Part shown: positions 10,780 to 32,158 of the stretch, one piece after another | How the letters are laid out: every line of letters begins with the position of its first letter | Position numbering within the stretch: the stretch's first letter is position 1 | Translations under genes and position numbers: made by a program | NCBI GenBank assembly: GCA_030141605.1 | Contig: JAQGDQ010000745.1 | Location: 10,001-74,000, forward strand | DNA from: Tubiluchus corallicola | Taxonomy: Eukaryota > Priapulida > Priapulimorpha > Priapulimorphida > Tubiluchidae | DNA: 64,000 nt | Direction of reading: 5' to 3' | The notes under the pieces: model-generated | What the model saw: the letters and a program-made list of their open reading frames with translations, nothing else | What the model was told of the DNA's origin: nothing | The model's database searches: none

Positions 10780-11310
10780 TGGTCTTCCAAAAACTCGGAA
10801 TTCCGCGTATCTGGGAAAAATTCTCATCCCTGCAGTAGAGAAAATTCAACGAAGAATGACCAGATTGATTCCAGGAATTTTCCCAGCGTATTCATAAAGG
10901 CTTCAGGAAATTGGTCTGACCAGCCTTGAGTATAGGCGCATGAAACAAGATATGATACAAACTTTTAGAACTCTACATGGTGTGGACGAAATCCGGTCAA
11001 CCTCGAATATAAGGGATGCCTCCGGACCGGAAAAAACTGTCCCTTATATCCGAAGTTGATTCAGACCGACAGTGTATCTAGACCTGTACACAGCATCTAT
11101 CAGAAAAAAGCTAAGCTGGATAGATTGGCCTATTTGGCTTCTGTTAACTACTTAATTAGTGCATAAGAGGCTCTGCCTATATAAACTGGTTGTATGTTTG
11201 TAAATTTACCACTGATGATGACAGCAGTAGCTTGTCGAAACATTTGGCATGATTTTAACTTTTTAATGTAAAAGTTTTAATAAAGTCGTGCTGTTTTTAA
11301 CTAAAAAAGT
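10780..11310 (+). mobile_element. LINE RT C-terminus and 3' end, interrupted by a pogo-like MITE fragment
   Basis: 10842-10990 reads VEKIQRRMTRLIPGIFPAYS, a stop, then RLQEIGLTSLEYRRMKQDMI and QTFRTLHGVD, classic CR1-type RT C-terminus. At 10994-11090 sits a fragment of the CAGTCAACCTCG... MITE family. The remaining 3' region (CCTATTTGGCTTCTGTTAAC to TTTTAATAAAG) recurs at 15905-16105. Confidence 0.75.
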
Positions 11311-11312
11311 TC

Positions 11313-11876
11313 TTAAAGGAAAAGCGGACGATTATTTAGACTCAATCTCATTTTCATTTAGTGTCCAAAATATACATTTTCTTGCCTATAAAAGTTAGCA
11401 ATTGTTCATTATGTTTGAATAATTAGCTTAGAAAGTTAATTAACGGCAACCGAACACAGCTATTGCTTACGTCAGAAACTAACCACAGTTTGTGCAATGG
11501 CGGGCATCTTCCCTTGCGCATCAAGCGTGTTTGCGTAAGTGTCACTGCTTAAACGTGTGATGTCACCGGAAAATGGGCTCTACATCAAATGACGTCATGA
11601 AACAAACACTGCAGTTCATGATCACGGTTAACACGGTACCGCCTTCTATTTGTCGGCCACGCAAATGTGACAAAAAGGCGCCGTTGCCAATCTTAGTAGA
11701 TTCACTGAGCCGCGCGTAACTTTGAAAGTTTAACGAAATTTGAGTATCCGAGGTAATTATGATTTAATCTAAGCTTTGATTTTAAAAAAGCTGTTGTAGT
11801 TTTCAATATTTTAGAGCATTCTTTATTCTGAACTCGTGTTTACATAATCGTCCAGTTTTCCTTTAACACAGAACAA
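11313..11876 (+). mobile_element. TTAA-flanked MITE, family C copy 2
   Basis: Begins TTAAAGGAAAAGCGGACGAT and ends TCCAGTTTTCCTTTAA, with intact TTAA on both sides. The internal block CCGCCTTCTATTTGTCGGCC and the block AGTAGATTCACTGAGCCGCG match copy 1. Confidence 0.8.
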
Positions 11877-12006
11877 GTCAAGGGACCGATTCACGGGGTC
11901 AGGTCAACGGGGCCGGGCCCACATAAAACTGATACCGTTCCATCTCTGACAAAAATACTAAACCGAAAGGAAAGCTATGCGACCAAACATGTTAAAATCA
12001 GCTCAC

Positions 12007-21971
<9,965 letters not shown>

Positions 21972-22152
21972 TAACCAAAACAAACGATGCTTAGTTGATA
22001 CACGCAACCAGAATGCACGTTATACAGAGGAAGAAGAGGCAGAGCGGGACGACACTGGAAGAGAGGGCAAAAAGATTTCTGTTATTGCACGGCAAGTTTA
22101 CAACTGCAAATAAACCTTTTCACAGTTTCAGTGATTGATGATGATCGTGAAA

Positions 22153-23050
22153 GGGTCAAAGGTTAAGTGTACCAGACAACACATTTGCGTACACTTGACA
22201 ATGCCTCGCAGCCCATGCTGCTATAATAGTAACAGTTTTAACAGCTACCTAGAACTTTGCCTAGTTCACTTTCTCTTGTAACAGCTAGCTAGAACCTTAC
22301 CTAGTTCATTTTTTCCTGTAATAGCTAGAACCTTACCTAGTTCATTTTTTCTTGTAACAGCTAGAACCTTACCTAGTTCATTTTTTCTTGTAAGAGCTAG
22401 CTAGAACCTTGCCTAGTTCATTTTTTCTTGCAACAGCTAGCTAGAACCTTACCTAGTTCATTTTTTCTTGTAAAAGCTAGCTAGAATCTTACCTAGTTCA
22501 CTTTTTCTTGTAACAGCTAGCTAGAACCTTACCTAGTTCATTTTTTCTTGTAACAGCCAGCTAGAACCTTACCTAGTTCATTTTTCCTTGTAACAGCTAG
22601 CTAGAACCTTACCTAGTTCATTTTTTCTTGTAACAGCTAGCTAGAACCTTACCTAGTTCATTTTTTCTTGTAAGAGCTAGCTAGAATCTTGCCTAGTTCA
22701 TTTTTCCTTGTAACAGCTAGCTAGAACCTTACCTAGTTCATTTTTTCTTGTAACAGCTAGCTAGAGCCTTACCTAGTTCATTTTTCCTTGTAACAGCTAG
22801 CTAGAACATTACCTAGTTCATTTTTTCTTGTAACAGCTAGCTAGAACATTACCTAGTTCATTTTTTCTTGTTCCCAAGCAAAATCCTGCTAGCAAATCAC
22901 TTTAAGAACAGACTAATGAATAATTAAGTAAGGTCCACGTAAAACAACTGACGTTATTGGACTGACACTGCAGATGGCTTTGCTCTACCCACACATCACT
23001 TGACAATTGCAGTTAAGATGCATTGCTGTAGCACACTTAACCTTTGACCT
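22153..23050 (-). mobile_element. MITE family D copy 3 with an internal minisatellite
   Basis: The ends GGGTCAAAGGTTAAGTGTAC and CACTTAACCTTTGACCT match the other copies, in inverted interior orientation. The element is three times longer because a 40-bp internal segment has been amplified (22263-22870). Confidence 0.85.
22263..22870 (+). repeat. 40-bp minisatellite inside a MITE
   Basis: About 15-16 units of TAACAGCTAGCTAGAACCTT + ACCTAGTTCATTTTTTCTTG. The single-copy counterpart is present, inverted, in the other two family D MITEs. Confidence 0.95.
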
Positions 23051-23260
23051 TTGCACAACTGCGAGTGCACACAACAAAACTGTGAAAATGCTTATTAATA
23101 CTTCTCTGACTTGAATAACATATCCGTTTACAAGATTTTCGAAACAAAATGGTACACAAATGTATGAGAGTAACACGAAGACTGTTACTACAAAGACCAA
23201 AATAAGTTTAAAAAGTTCTAGCTGTAAAAATTCTGCTTTAAAACTGACAAGTCTGGCCAT
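22985..23260 (-). CDS. Possible first exon of an unknown membrane protein (weak)
   Basis: An ATG in good context (AAAATGGCC at 23260) opens MARLVSFKAEFLQLELF. A strongly hydrophobic stretch rich in Leu/Val/Ile follows, and later NGYVIQVRE with a GT that could act as a donor near 23096. The downstream half of the open frame runs into the terminal repeat of a MITE ending at about 23050, so at most the first 55 codons could be coding. No family was recognised. It may be a chance frame. Confidence 0.15.
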   Translation of the reverse strand: MARLVSFKAEFLQLELFKLILVFVVTVFVLLSYICVPFCFENLVNGYVIQVREVLISIFTVLLCALAVVQRSKVKCATAMHLNCNCQVMCG

Positions 23261-23279
23261 TTTTACTCAAATAGTAAAT

Positions 23280-25185
23280 ATGATGTAAGTAAGTAAGTAA
23301 GTATCCTTATTTATCACCTTTTTTACAAGAAAAACACAGAGCATGAAATGATAATATGATACAAAGTGGCAAGATTATTAAATGAATAAATTATCTGAGT
23401 CAATGATGTGTGAGGTGAATCAATCAATGAGGTGAATCTGAGTCAATAAGTGATTGGTGAAAGGGTGGCAAAAAACTAAAAGTTACCAAAGTCAACCACC
23501 CTGTAAGTAATGTTGCTATTAGTAATATGCGCAATTATCTTGACGAAGATTTCAGAATAAGGTGTGTAAAACTATTGAGATTAAGTTTAAATTTGAACAT
23601 AAATATCATGGACATAAAGGCATAATAAATACATATAATGTTGTTATTCTAAGCAATGTGTAGATTAAACGCAGACAGAATTGCCTTACCTCTTAACTTT
23701 CATTTACATGTTACTTTTGTTAGTTCGTTTCCAATAAGGCATCTAGATAGTCATGAGGCCACTATCTGCTGTAAAATTACATTATAATGAATAGTACGAA
23801 TGGCTACATACATATATGTTGTATATACGATGAAAGTACAAACTTGCGCATTTGAAAAACGAAGAATATTTTCACCACCACAAGCTCATTTCACAAAATC
23901 ACGGTCACTTGGTCGCCATATTATACTGTAGTAATGTACGAAGCACGTGCACCTGGCAACGCTAGCAAGGGGTGATCAATAACAGACACCAATCAATATC
24001 AAAAGCAGAACAGGAACACCTGAACTTTTTTCAGCATAGCAGGCGAGTCTGTTAAAAATGTTATCCTAAACATGGCGTGCGAGTCACGACCAATTTTATT
24101 CAATTTCAATTTATTTATCTCTTTATAGCGTTACAATAAAACATGATTAATAAAAGAATCTCTAATAAGTTTTGAAAAATGGTTAAAATGATTAGATAGA
24201 TCTAGAACTAGAGAAAGGATAGCAAAGAGACTATAAAGTCACCTAGTCTGCTATCCTTTACCAAATATAGATAAAAAGATTTTTTAGACACTGGTGGGCA
24301 TTAATGTTATCAGTCTAATTCAGGAAACAATAGTAATTTTTAAAATTAGGACATTTGCTATATAATCCAGAGAAAAGAGTATACATGTAGTTTAATTAGC
24401 GGGCAACAAAATAAGGTCAATCTTGATTAAACTAAAAACTCAGACCATAAACTAACAACTGCAAACCATAGTAACTGCTTCTTTTAAGTAAAAAAACAAA
24501 GTTATCTTTTAAAATTGTGAAAAGCTTATTTGTTGACGGGTCAATGGTAATGGTAATTTTATTTTTTTCCATAAATTTACAATGATTTGACAATAAAATA
24601 CACAAAAATACAAACGAATATGGGAGAAAGGGTGGCGAAAAACCAAAGGTTATCGAGTCAACCACCTTTCTCAAAGACTGTAAACAAAAAGATGCTAATG
24701 ACAGCAGAACACAACAATTAAAAAATACATAAACGTAAAAAAATACAAAAAAAAACAAAAACACAACAACAGCAAAAAACAAAAACCAAAAACATGACAA
24801 ATTTATGAACTACTAAGCAACTCATTGAAAATACCTCACAATTGTTTGCAGGTCAATGCAGTGGCAAATTCACCTTAATGAAAAACTGGTGAAAAAACAG
24901 AATGAGTTTTTTGCCATCTGAACCAGGCTTTAAACACTGGAAAGAGAAGGTAAAAGAAGGACACATGAACACAAGGCTTTACAGAAGCTGTTCCATCAAA
25001 GTTTTAATATTAATTTGAAACTTGATTTTTTATCTTAAAACTTGGTTAATTTAGTACAACATGCTGAATACCTTACAGTAGCACTTTATTTAAATTTTGG
25101 CTTTCACATTACTCCGTGATTTCATCAGTAGTTGGCTCACCTGCTGTTAATTAGCTTTTTAACCTATTATTATCAAAATCATTAT
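23280..25185 (-). repeat. AT-rich interval with LINE 3'-end remnants
   Basis: 23285-23525 begins with a (TAAG)n tail and shares a block with 24540-24690 (minus strand GTGGTTGACT..., then GCCACCCTTTC) and with 49955-50040 on the plus strand. 24110-24260 looks like another reversed LINE end. Nothing else is recognisable. Confidence 0.45.
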
Positions 25186-25199
25186 TACATTATCACTTT

Positions 25200-25345
25200 T
25201 ACATAAAAAACTAGTTAAAATCATGCCAAAATGATGACAGCAGCAGCTAATCTTTAAAAGTTAAAGTTAAAATCATGCCAGCCATTTAGACTAGCTGCTG
25301 CTGTCATCATTTTGGCATGATTTTAAGTTTTAACTTTTTACGTAA
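25200..25345. repeat. Imperfect palindrome from a retroelement 3' end
   Basis: AATCATGCCAAAATGATGAC + AGCAGCAGCT on one arm pairs with AGCTGCTGCTGTCATCATTT + TGGCATGATT on the other, with about 45 bp between. The sequence is the same tail seen at 11210-11265 and 16010-16055. Confidence 0.8.
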
Positions 25346-25837
25346 GTTTCAATAAGTTGCGTTGTTGTTTTTAACTATAAATGTTTTTATGTGCCCACAA
25401 AATTTTTTTGTATATGATTATAAAAATCTCTTGTATTTGAAGAAACTCCAGATATCTGAACTAAATCAGAGCAGAATGTTTTTCCTGATTGTAGTAAAGC
25501 CCAGTGTAAACAATTTTGTACTAAAGTCTGCGTTTTGACTCATCCGCCAGAAGTATTATTAATTTTTAATACGTCCAACAAAATTAGGAAACTAAGAAAT
25601 TCTACGGTTTGGCGAATAAGTTTCAATAAGCGTTAGATGCGCGATGAAACTCAAGCGAATAATAATTTTCTTGCATGAGCTTTTCTTTGAAGTTGTTTTG
25701 CACAAAGAACAAGTAACTCTTTGAATATGGATGCAAATGTGTTAAATAAATGAATTATCTTTCACTGTAAGCTGCCACCTTTGTCTTATCCCATCCTGAT
25801 TGCTGATTGGCTATTGTGCTGTGATTGTTTCAAGCAG

Positions 25838-26060
25838 TAGGATATCATCATCATCATCATCATCATCATCCAATGAATCACACGTCCAGGGACATAATTC
25901 TGCTCACCTCCCTATGCCAGATTATCATCATGATCCAATGAATCACACGTCCAGGGACATAATTCTGCTCACCTCCCTATGCCAGATCATCATCATCATC
26001 ATCCAATGAATCACACGTCCAGTGACATGATTCTGCTCACCTCCCTATGCCAGGACTCCC
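25838..26060 (+). repeat. Three tandem ~65-bp units with (ATC)n
   Basis: ATCATCATC, CCAATGAATCACACGTCCAG, GGACATAATTCTGCTCACCT and CCCTATGCCAG repeats three times. It directly precedes the 3' side of a minus-strand LINE. Confidence 0.9.
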
Positions 26061-26099
26061 TGCTTGCCGCAATGCCGCAAGTGGATTTATTTCTAAGGA

Positions 26100-26420
26100 T
26101 CAATGCTGAAGTATTTAAATCTTTCTGTGCAAACAAATGTTAACATTTGTCCTCCTGCAGGTTTTTTAGCTGGTTCAATGGCTTGTTGAAGAGCTATCTT
26201 CACTGGAACATCATCAGGTAGTCTCTAAGCATATGCCCAATCCATCTTAAACGGCGTCTTTTTATTTTTCTTGCCCAAGGTTCTTCTTTTATTTTTTCAT
26301 ATAGATCTTTGTATGAAATTTTCCTTGGCCATCTAATACTCAAAATGTTTCTGTAATTTCGCCAGGATATTACCAACATACTGCAACTTGAAATGTTTTG
26401 CGAAACGCACCGCTTCCCGT
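26100..26420 (-). mobile_element. Endonuclease/reverse-transcriptase LINE C-terminal fragment
   Basis: The minus strand reads ...WPRKISYKDLYEKIKEEPWA, RKIKRRRLRWIGHMLR, then a frameshift and PDDVPVKIALQQAIEPAKKP. This is the usual end of the polyprotein in Jockey/CR1-like or RTE-like LINEs. It is frameshifted and dead. Confidence 0.75.
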
Positions 26421-27117
26421 TTCTGCATGGATGCCAAAGATGTCCGCTATTGTTTTAGTTCTGATTTATTCATTCTAATTAACGTTTGAATCACTAATGG
26501 CAACTAGCCAAACCGACTACAGTGTGAATAAACAAAATTCTAGGTAATTTTAAGCTGGTTTTAACATTTATTATAATATTTCATTACAACAACAACGAAA
26601 ATGCTTGTAAGATAACAAGAAAGGTAACAACTGTTTACACACACAAGATGAGTTAGTTATCGAGTTCATAACATACGATTAAATAGACACGTTATTAGAC
26701 GTAATTCCGTACAACTTACACAAGTTAGACTATGCTCTAATTGATTGTCACAAGATTATTTTACTTGAATAGAATGACTAAAGGAAAGACCAAGTCTTCT
26801 AAGAAGTTAGGCTTATTTCAATGTTCGCATAAAATGTTAGAAGGATTTAGTAATAAAACTGTAATAAGTGCCTCGTGCAACTAGTAAAATCACTTTAAAG
26901 TCGCGATCAGTTCACGCTTGAACGCTTCCATTTTCAATGCCCATTCTTCTTTCAATGACGTCATTCGTCTTGAACAAAAGTAGCTCACTGTCAACCTTCA
27001 TCAAAAGTATAATAAGTTTTTACAAAAAAAATAGCTAATGTTGATAGCTGATTTTGAAATACTTTTGCATGAATATTAGGTACGCTGCAGAAATTCAGCT
27101 GTAGTAACTAAATTCTA

Positions 27118-27594
27118 TAGGTTTTACATGTCAAATGTAGACCTGCGTTAACTCAAATGTAGATTTAGGTAGTTCAAATGTGTCTTGGTAACTCAAACGT
27201 AGACTTAGGTAGTTCAAATGTGTTAACAATAGTTTTCAAGAAATCTTAAGCGTTTTTGGTAAGTCAAATGTGACATTGGAATCTCAAATGTGGATAGGTG
27301 TTAAAGTTTAAGGATGTTAAATTTAATCTTTTTTAATTTCAATTTAATAATTGCTCCTAAGTTAAAATAACAACATTATGGGCATACCAATAGATGCACT
27401 ATCTTTGGATTATCTTTTTCTAATTTGCACTTAAATAACTCAATTACTGATTTATTCAAAGTAATGCATCTACATTTGACTTACCTAAGTCACATTTGAG
27501 TTACCAAAACACATTCGAAATTCCTATGTCTACATTTGACTTACCTAAGTCACATTTGAACTTTCCTGTGTCAACATTTGACGTGTAAAACCTA
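27118..27594 (+). mobile_element. TA-flanked MITE with internal TCAAATGT subrepeats
   Basis: The ends TAGGTTTTACATGTCAAATG and CATTTGACGTGTAAAACCTA are inverted repeats beside TA. Each half carries three to four inverted-oriented words of the type TCAAATGTAGACTTAGGTA, so it can fold along most of its arms. Confidence 0.8.
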
Positions 27595-28141
27595 TATTGT
27601 ATCATTATAATATTATAATTAGAGCAACAATACAATACGAAACAAAATAAGACACTATTCGCAGTACAGGAGATGTTTTTATAACTTTTCTCATTTAGCT
27701 TGGTATCACTCACATGGATACAATTTACACCACACACAATAACAATAACCTATTTAAATATTTGCAGACTTACAATACTTTTTACAACAGTACTGTACAG
27801 CTGGAATGTTAATTAAAAATAACCTAACAAATATTAACTATAAGCTTTATACATAGCAAACCTTTACAGTTACTATCACACCATAAGAGCACACTCGTGC
27901 CTCGGTTTGCCGAACCTCGCTTTCACGGATATCGGAAGACTCGGACAAAATCTGGAACGCTAAGAAGTCCCGCATACTAAGGACAGTCCGCTGTTTTGCC
28001 AGCTGACCGTTAGCTAGCGGGCTGTCACTTTGCTTACATATTGTATCAGTGTAACCAAGCAACGTGTAACTACTGTACTTAGCACGCATGATTGCTCCTA
28101 CTATGTATATTATAGTACACACCAAAAAAGAGGTATAAATG

Positions 28142-28149
<8 letters not shown>

Positions 28150-28190
<41 letters not shown>
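28150..28190. repeat. (TA)n microsatellite
   Basis: Simple TATATA run next to the foldback MITE; a second short one is at 28405-28425. Confidence 0.9.
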
Positions 28191-28197
<7 letters not shown>

Positions 28198-28205
28198 TAC
28201 ATATA

Positions 28206-28397
28206 CAGCCGACCCTCGTTAAACCGGACCCCATTAGCCCAGATATCGGATAAGACGGACGTCATCCGTGGTAAAGGAAATTGACCGATTTCAAAGTTCC
28301 GGCTCGGTCAGAAATCGGTCAGTTTCCTTTACCACGAATGACGTCCGTCTTATCCGATATCCGGGCTAAGAGGGTCCGGTTTAACGACGGTCGACTG
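28206..28397. mobile_element. Foldback MITE, near-perfect ~85-bp arms, TA-flanked
   Basis: CAGCCGACCCTCGTTAAACC at the left pairs with GGTTTAACGACGGTCGACTG at the right. The homology continues through GATATCGGATAAGACGGACG and GGTAAAGGAAATTGACCGAT, leaving a loop of about 20 bp. TA lies on both sides. The ends resemble pogo/Tigger-type termini. No transposase is present. Confidence 0.9.
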
Positions 28398-29168
28398 TAT
28401 CTATACATATATATATATATATACATATTTGAGTCAAATGCTGACAGTTTACTAGCGCCCATACTAGACATTCTAGAGCCCATACTAGACATTTTTGAGA
28501 CAATTGGGCGACTGATTCTACATTACTGTGAGTCTAATACACGGCACCTACTGTATTAGCTTAGTATCGATAAGCACAGACAATTGGTGAATTCGGACCG
28601 ACATCTCCCCGCTTCTGTCCAACAAACCGAGATATGAGCGTACTATCAAACAAGCTGATTTATTCTAATGATATGATGCTGCCGATCAGCATCCTATGTT
28701 TTCCTGCTCTCCCTATGTGATAAAGATGGTGAAAGATGCTAGAAATGATGCGAGAGAAACATCTGCAACACACAAAATTTGAAGCACTGAATGCCGGATG
28801 CTGCACTGTCAGAGCAAAAACGGCTGCAGAGTCATCTTTTCCACGGCGTTTTCCGTTCAAGTGCAGTAACTTTGACATCTGGAACTGCAGGTCAAATGGC
28901 TAAGTAATAAGAAACCAGAAACAAGTCTTTGCTTACAAATTGCTAGAAAACAGTCCAGGGGTTTGCAGTACAACCAAATTTTATAGCATCACAATCTTTT
29001 TGCATTGTTTTGTGGCGTGTCATAGCAACCAATCCCTCGCCTATTCCAGCGCACATGCATTAATGTACAAGTAACCCCTATGCAGCATTGTTAAACAACA
29101 TCGAAATCTCCATGGCTATAGAGCTATAGACGAGCTATAGAGCACGTGTAACTGCAATTTTTGCTCAT

Positions 29169-31472
29169 TCATTGTTTAGCAATCACTAAATCAGTATCAC
29201 TGCTGCCACCTTTCAGTGGAAACATCAAAACTTTCGACTGCATAAAAGAAAGATCCGGTAACCGGTCCAGTATTTTTATGGCTTCGGTGCTTAAGTTGCT
29301 TCTGTCGCCTTTTTTCTCCCGCGGAACGGTTGACCGACTGCTCGCTAGTAACCTCGCTATCGGATGAGTAGGCGAACACGGCAACTGTTTAGTGGGAGAC
29401 TCCGACGAAGACGGGCTTGCTAGCTCCAATATGTCAGCATCCAGGTCACGTCCACTTGATCCACTGGAGCTCATCTTGTCCGCGAAGAAATCCAGATCCA
29501 ACAATGCAGATCCGCCGTCCGACAACGGATTTGTCAAACCGCTCGACACCCAATCAAATTCGGCTGCGGGGAGGTTTTCGGGAGACAGGTGGTGCTCCGC
29601 CTGAGCTGATTCGCCATTGGTTGTTGCAGGTTTGGCATCTGTATCCAGAACTTTGATTGGTTCTAACAAGCCGAGATGAGAGGCAAACACGGGCATCATT
29701 GGCTGCTTTTTTGATATAATATTCCTAGTATCGACGCCAAGAGATTTCATTAACAAGCGATTGTTTGTAGACTCGCTCCACTGATATGACAATGCTACTG
29801 TACCTTCAATGTCCTTCAAGCTGTCCCACACTGACGCACCTGCACTAAAATTGCTACTATCATCCTCAGAAGAACTGTCCTCAGGAGGTTTAGCTTCTTT
29901 TAACGTTGCCGGCAAAAGTATTAATGAGTTTCTCGGGTTAAGGTTCCCCGGTTCACTCGGGAAAGCACCGAGCACCAACCTCTGCAAATTCGACTCGGGA
30001 TCGCCTTGATCGGTTGTTCTTTCGTGATCCAACGGAGGAGGTAAATCGTGCCTCTGAGAATCGTTGTATTCGCTTGGCGTAATATTGCCAGCACTATCAA
30101 AATCAGCAAAACCGCAGTCGAATCTAGCCTCAACCGATGCAGCCTCCCAACCTACAGCAGCTGTTTCCCAACCTACTGTAGTCGTGCTCGCAGAAGAACC
30201 GCCGTCAACGGGAACAGCCGACGAGAAATCAGCAAAATCGTCATATTCGTCTAAAGGGTCTACAGATCCTGGAATGTCAGAAGACATTTCTTCGTCAGTT
30301 GCCATAACCGTGTTTGGTAGTGGCAGATCCAAGTCAGAAATGTCACTTACTTGAGCATCGGTAGGAGCAGCCGATGAGAAGTCTGCAAAGTCATCACCGT
30401 CTTTGTCGACGACTTGGTGAGTGGGAATGTCAACTTCCACCCCTTCTATCATAGAAGAAGCCAACGCCATAGATGAGGAATGAGAAAAATCGTCAGTTTC
30501 AATGTGAAAATCTGACGGCTTTACTAAGTCTAGATCCTCATTATAATGCTCTGGAACGGAGCTCAGTTTTGGTAGATCATACCCTGATGGGTCAGCTTCT
30601 GGATCAAATGATGGAGCAGAACCGAAACGGTCAAAATCGTTATCAGCATCGCCTTCAAGATGCACCTCGGTATTGGCGTCGTTGATAAGCTCATCAGTTT
30701 GTGTCTTGGAATTGTCCGAGTCAGAATACGAGACGACTGAAACATTTGGAGGAGGATGCTCATCACAATCACTAGCATCTATGTCAGTTTCTAGGTATGA
30801 GTGGATAGACTTCCACGTTTTATCTTCTATTGGACCATCAAGTAATTCGTCAGCGGGGTCAGCCCGAAATCTTTCTCTGGAACTAAGAACAGGTGAATTG
30901 TTATCTATTTCATTTTTATAACTCTGATCGGCCAGATCTGCTACCTTCGCATCTTGCCTTTGCTCTGTCAAATGGCGTTCAGACGAGTCGGAAACAATAT
31001 AAAGCCCAACTGGCTTACTCATGTGCTGAGCAGAACTCGCATCAGCCTCAATGGCAGAGCTCGTTTGATCAACTACTTTATCAGTAACTTTATCAAAAGT
31101 TTCAGAAATGTCATCATACTCGAGCCTGCCTGTATCTGTAGGCTGCTCAAACTCAACGGGAGTATCAGTGAACAGGGTTGGGTCAGAGAAATGACCAACA
31201 GACGTGTCAGCAACCTTTGACGGCGAGTACCCAGCAAATACCGTGTGATCTAATGGCGGCGGCGAAAAACCTTTCCAACTTTCCTCATCGGACTTATCAA
31301 AAGATTCCGAAAGGTCTTGGGTACAATGAGGAGTAGATTCCTCGCTTCTCGTATGACCTGCCCTTTGTTCTTCTACAAAAGAATGGTCGTACTCTTTTCC
31401 AGACTTCGAACCTTGTGCGTCTTCACATGTCTTGAACTCGGCAAAGTCTCCGAAGTCGTCGTCGTCATCCAT
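29169..31472 (-). CDS. AFTPH: Aftiphilin-like clathrin/adaptor accessory protein, single exon
   Basis: An uninterrupted frame of 767 residues. The start is ATG at 31472 in a good context (CACC ATGG). The N-terminus has the acidic-Phe motif [12 protein letters not shown], and related DDFADFSSA motifs recur near residues 365 and 415, with GFADFDSA near 455. Such motifs bind the ear domains of gamma-adaptin and GGA proteins. Near residues 545-585 lies the clathrin-binding region typical of aftiphilin ([18 protein letters not shown], then [13 protein letters not shown]). The C-terminus has a second conserved block, [19 protein letters not shown] followed by KVLMFPLKG. The linkers are Ser/Asp/Glu-rich and look disordered. 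The protein is shorter than vertebrate aftiphilin, which exceeds 900 residues. By family it acts in clathrin-dependent traffic at the trans-Golgi network and endosomes. The lack of introns is notable beside the intron-rich kinase gene. Confidence 0.9.
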   Translation of the reverse strand: MDDDDDFGDFAEFKTCEDAQGSKSGKEYDHSFVEEQRAGHTRSEESTPHCTQDLSESFDKSDEESWKGFSPPPLDHTVFAGYSPSKVADTSVGHFSDPTLFTDTPVEFEQPTDTGRLEYDDISETFDKVTDKVVDQTSSAIEADASSAQHMSKPVGLYIVSDSSERHLTEQRQDAKVADLADQSYKNEIDNNSPVLSSRERFRADPADELLDGPIEDKTWKSIHSYLETDIDASDCDEHPPPNVSVVSYSDSDNSKTQTDELINDANTEVHLEGDADNDFDRFGSAPSFDPEADPSGYDLPKLSSVPEHYNEDLDLVKPSDFHIETDDFSHSSSMALASSMIEGVEVDIPTHQVVDKDGDDFADFSSAAPTDAQVSDISDLDLPLPNTVMATDEEMSSDIPGSVDPLDEYDDFADFSSAVPVDGGSSASTTTVGWETAAVGWEAASVEARFDCGFADFDSAGNITPSEYNDSQRHDLPPPLDHERTTDQGDPESNLQRLVLGAFPSEPGNLNPRNSLILLPATLKEAKPPEDSSSEDDSSNFSAGASVWDSLKDIEGTVALSYQWSESTNNRLLMKSLGVDTRNIISKKQPMMPVFASHLGLLEPIKVLDTDAKPATTNGESAQAEHHLSPENLPAAEFDWVSSGLTNPLSDGGSALLDLDFFADKMSSSGSSGRDLDADILELASPSSSESPTKQLPCSPTHPIARLLASSRSTVPREKKGDRSNLSTEAIKILDRLPDLSFMQSKVLMFPLKGGSSDTDLVIAKQ

Positions 31473-31673
31473 GGTGATGTGTGGTCCCAGGTGTTAATTA
31501 ATCACAGCGTGCACTATCTGTATGGATTGTCGGTTCTCTGCATCTTGGCCATGACAACTAAAAGTGTAATAGCGTAGATATAATTACTAGAGTCAGTGCC
31601 AGCACCTGTGTTTGAGGGATAACAACAATTATTTTAACAATTTGTTATTTCGATTGTTTGGTTAGGGTTAAGG

Positions 31674-32158
31674 CAGGGGTGTGCAAATTATCTGACTAGC
31701 CGGGCCACATTAAACTTACCCGCAATTCCTGCGGGCTACGGGCAGTTTGATCAAGGAGCCAAGTGCAGAAAGGCCTAATGTCGATTTTTTTTTTGCATCC
31801 GACCTGCGTACATCATTACTACTACACTCAAGAAACTATTTTAGAAGTTACTAAAATTTATATTACGAATCATATATTTCTACTTTCAGGACAGATAGTG
31901 GTAATTTCATTACAATGCATATTAGTAATGTGTATCACACAGTCTGTGTAGTACAGTGACATTAAGCTACAACTGTCTTGTAAGGGTTAATGGCATCCGA
32001 TCTAGTAGAAAAAACTACCCACACTATCTTTGGGATCGTGGCACGGACTTCAGCTGGATACACTCAATTAATCGCCCGGGCCGCACTTTCATTAGGTTGA
32101 CAAATCTCTTCGCGGGCCGCACAAATTCTCTCGGCGGGCCGCAATTTGCACACCCCTG
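31674..32158 (+). mobile_element. hAT-type MITE, family A copy 2
   Basis: 485 bp from CAGGGGTGTGCAAATTATC to AATTTGCACACCCCTG. Flanks are GGTTAAGG / GGTTAGGG, an 8-bp target duplication with one change. The open frames in it (for example 31956-32327) run through the element and are not genes. Confidence 0.9.

Noticed and set aside
21985-22010. Possible X-box (GTTGATACACGCAAC) upstream of CDK20 exon 1
   Set aside because: Dyad is present but the spacing and inner bases do not fit the RFX consensus well.
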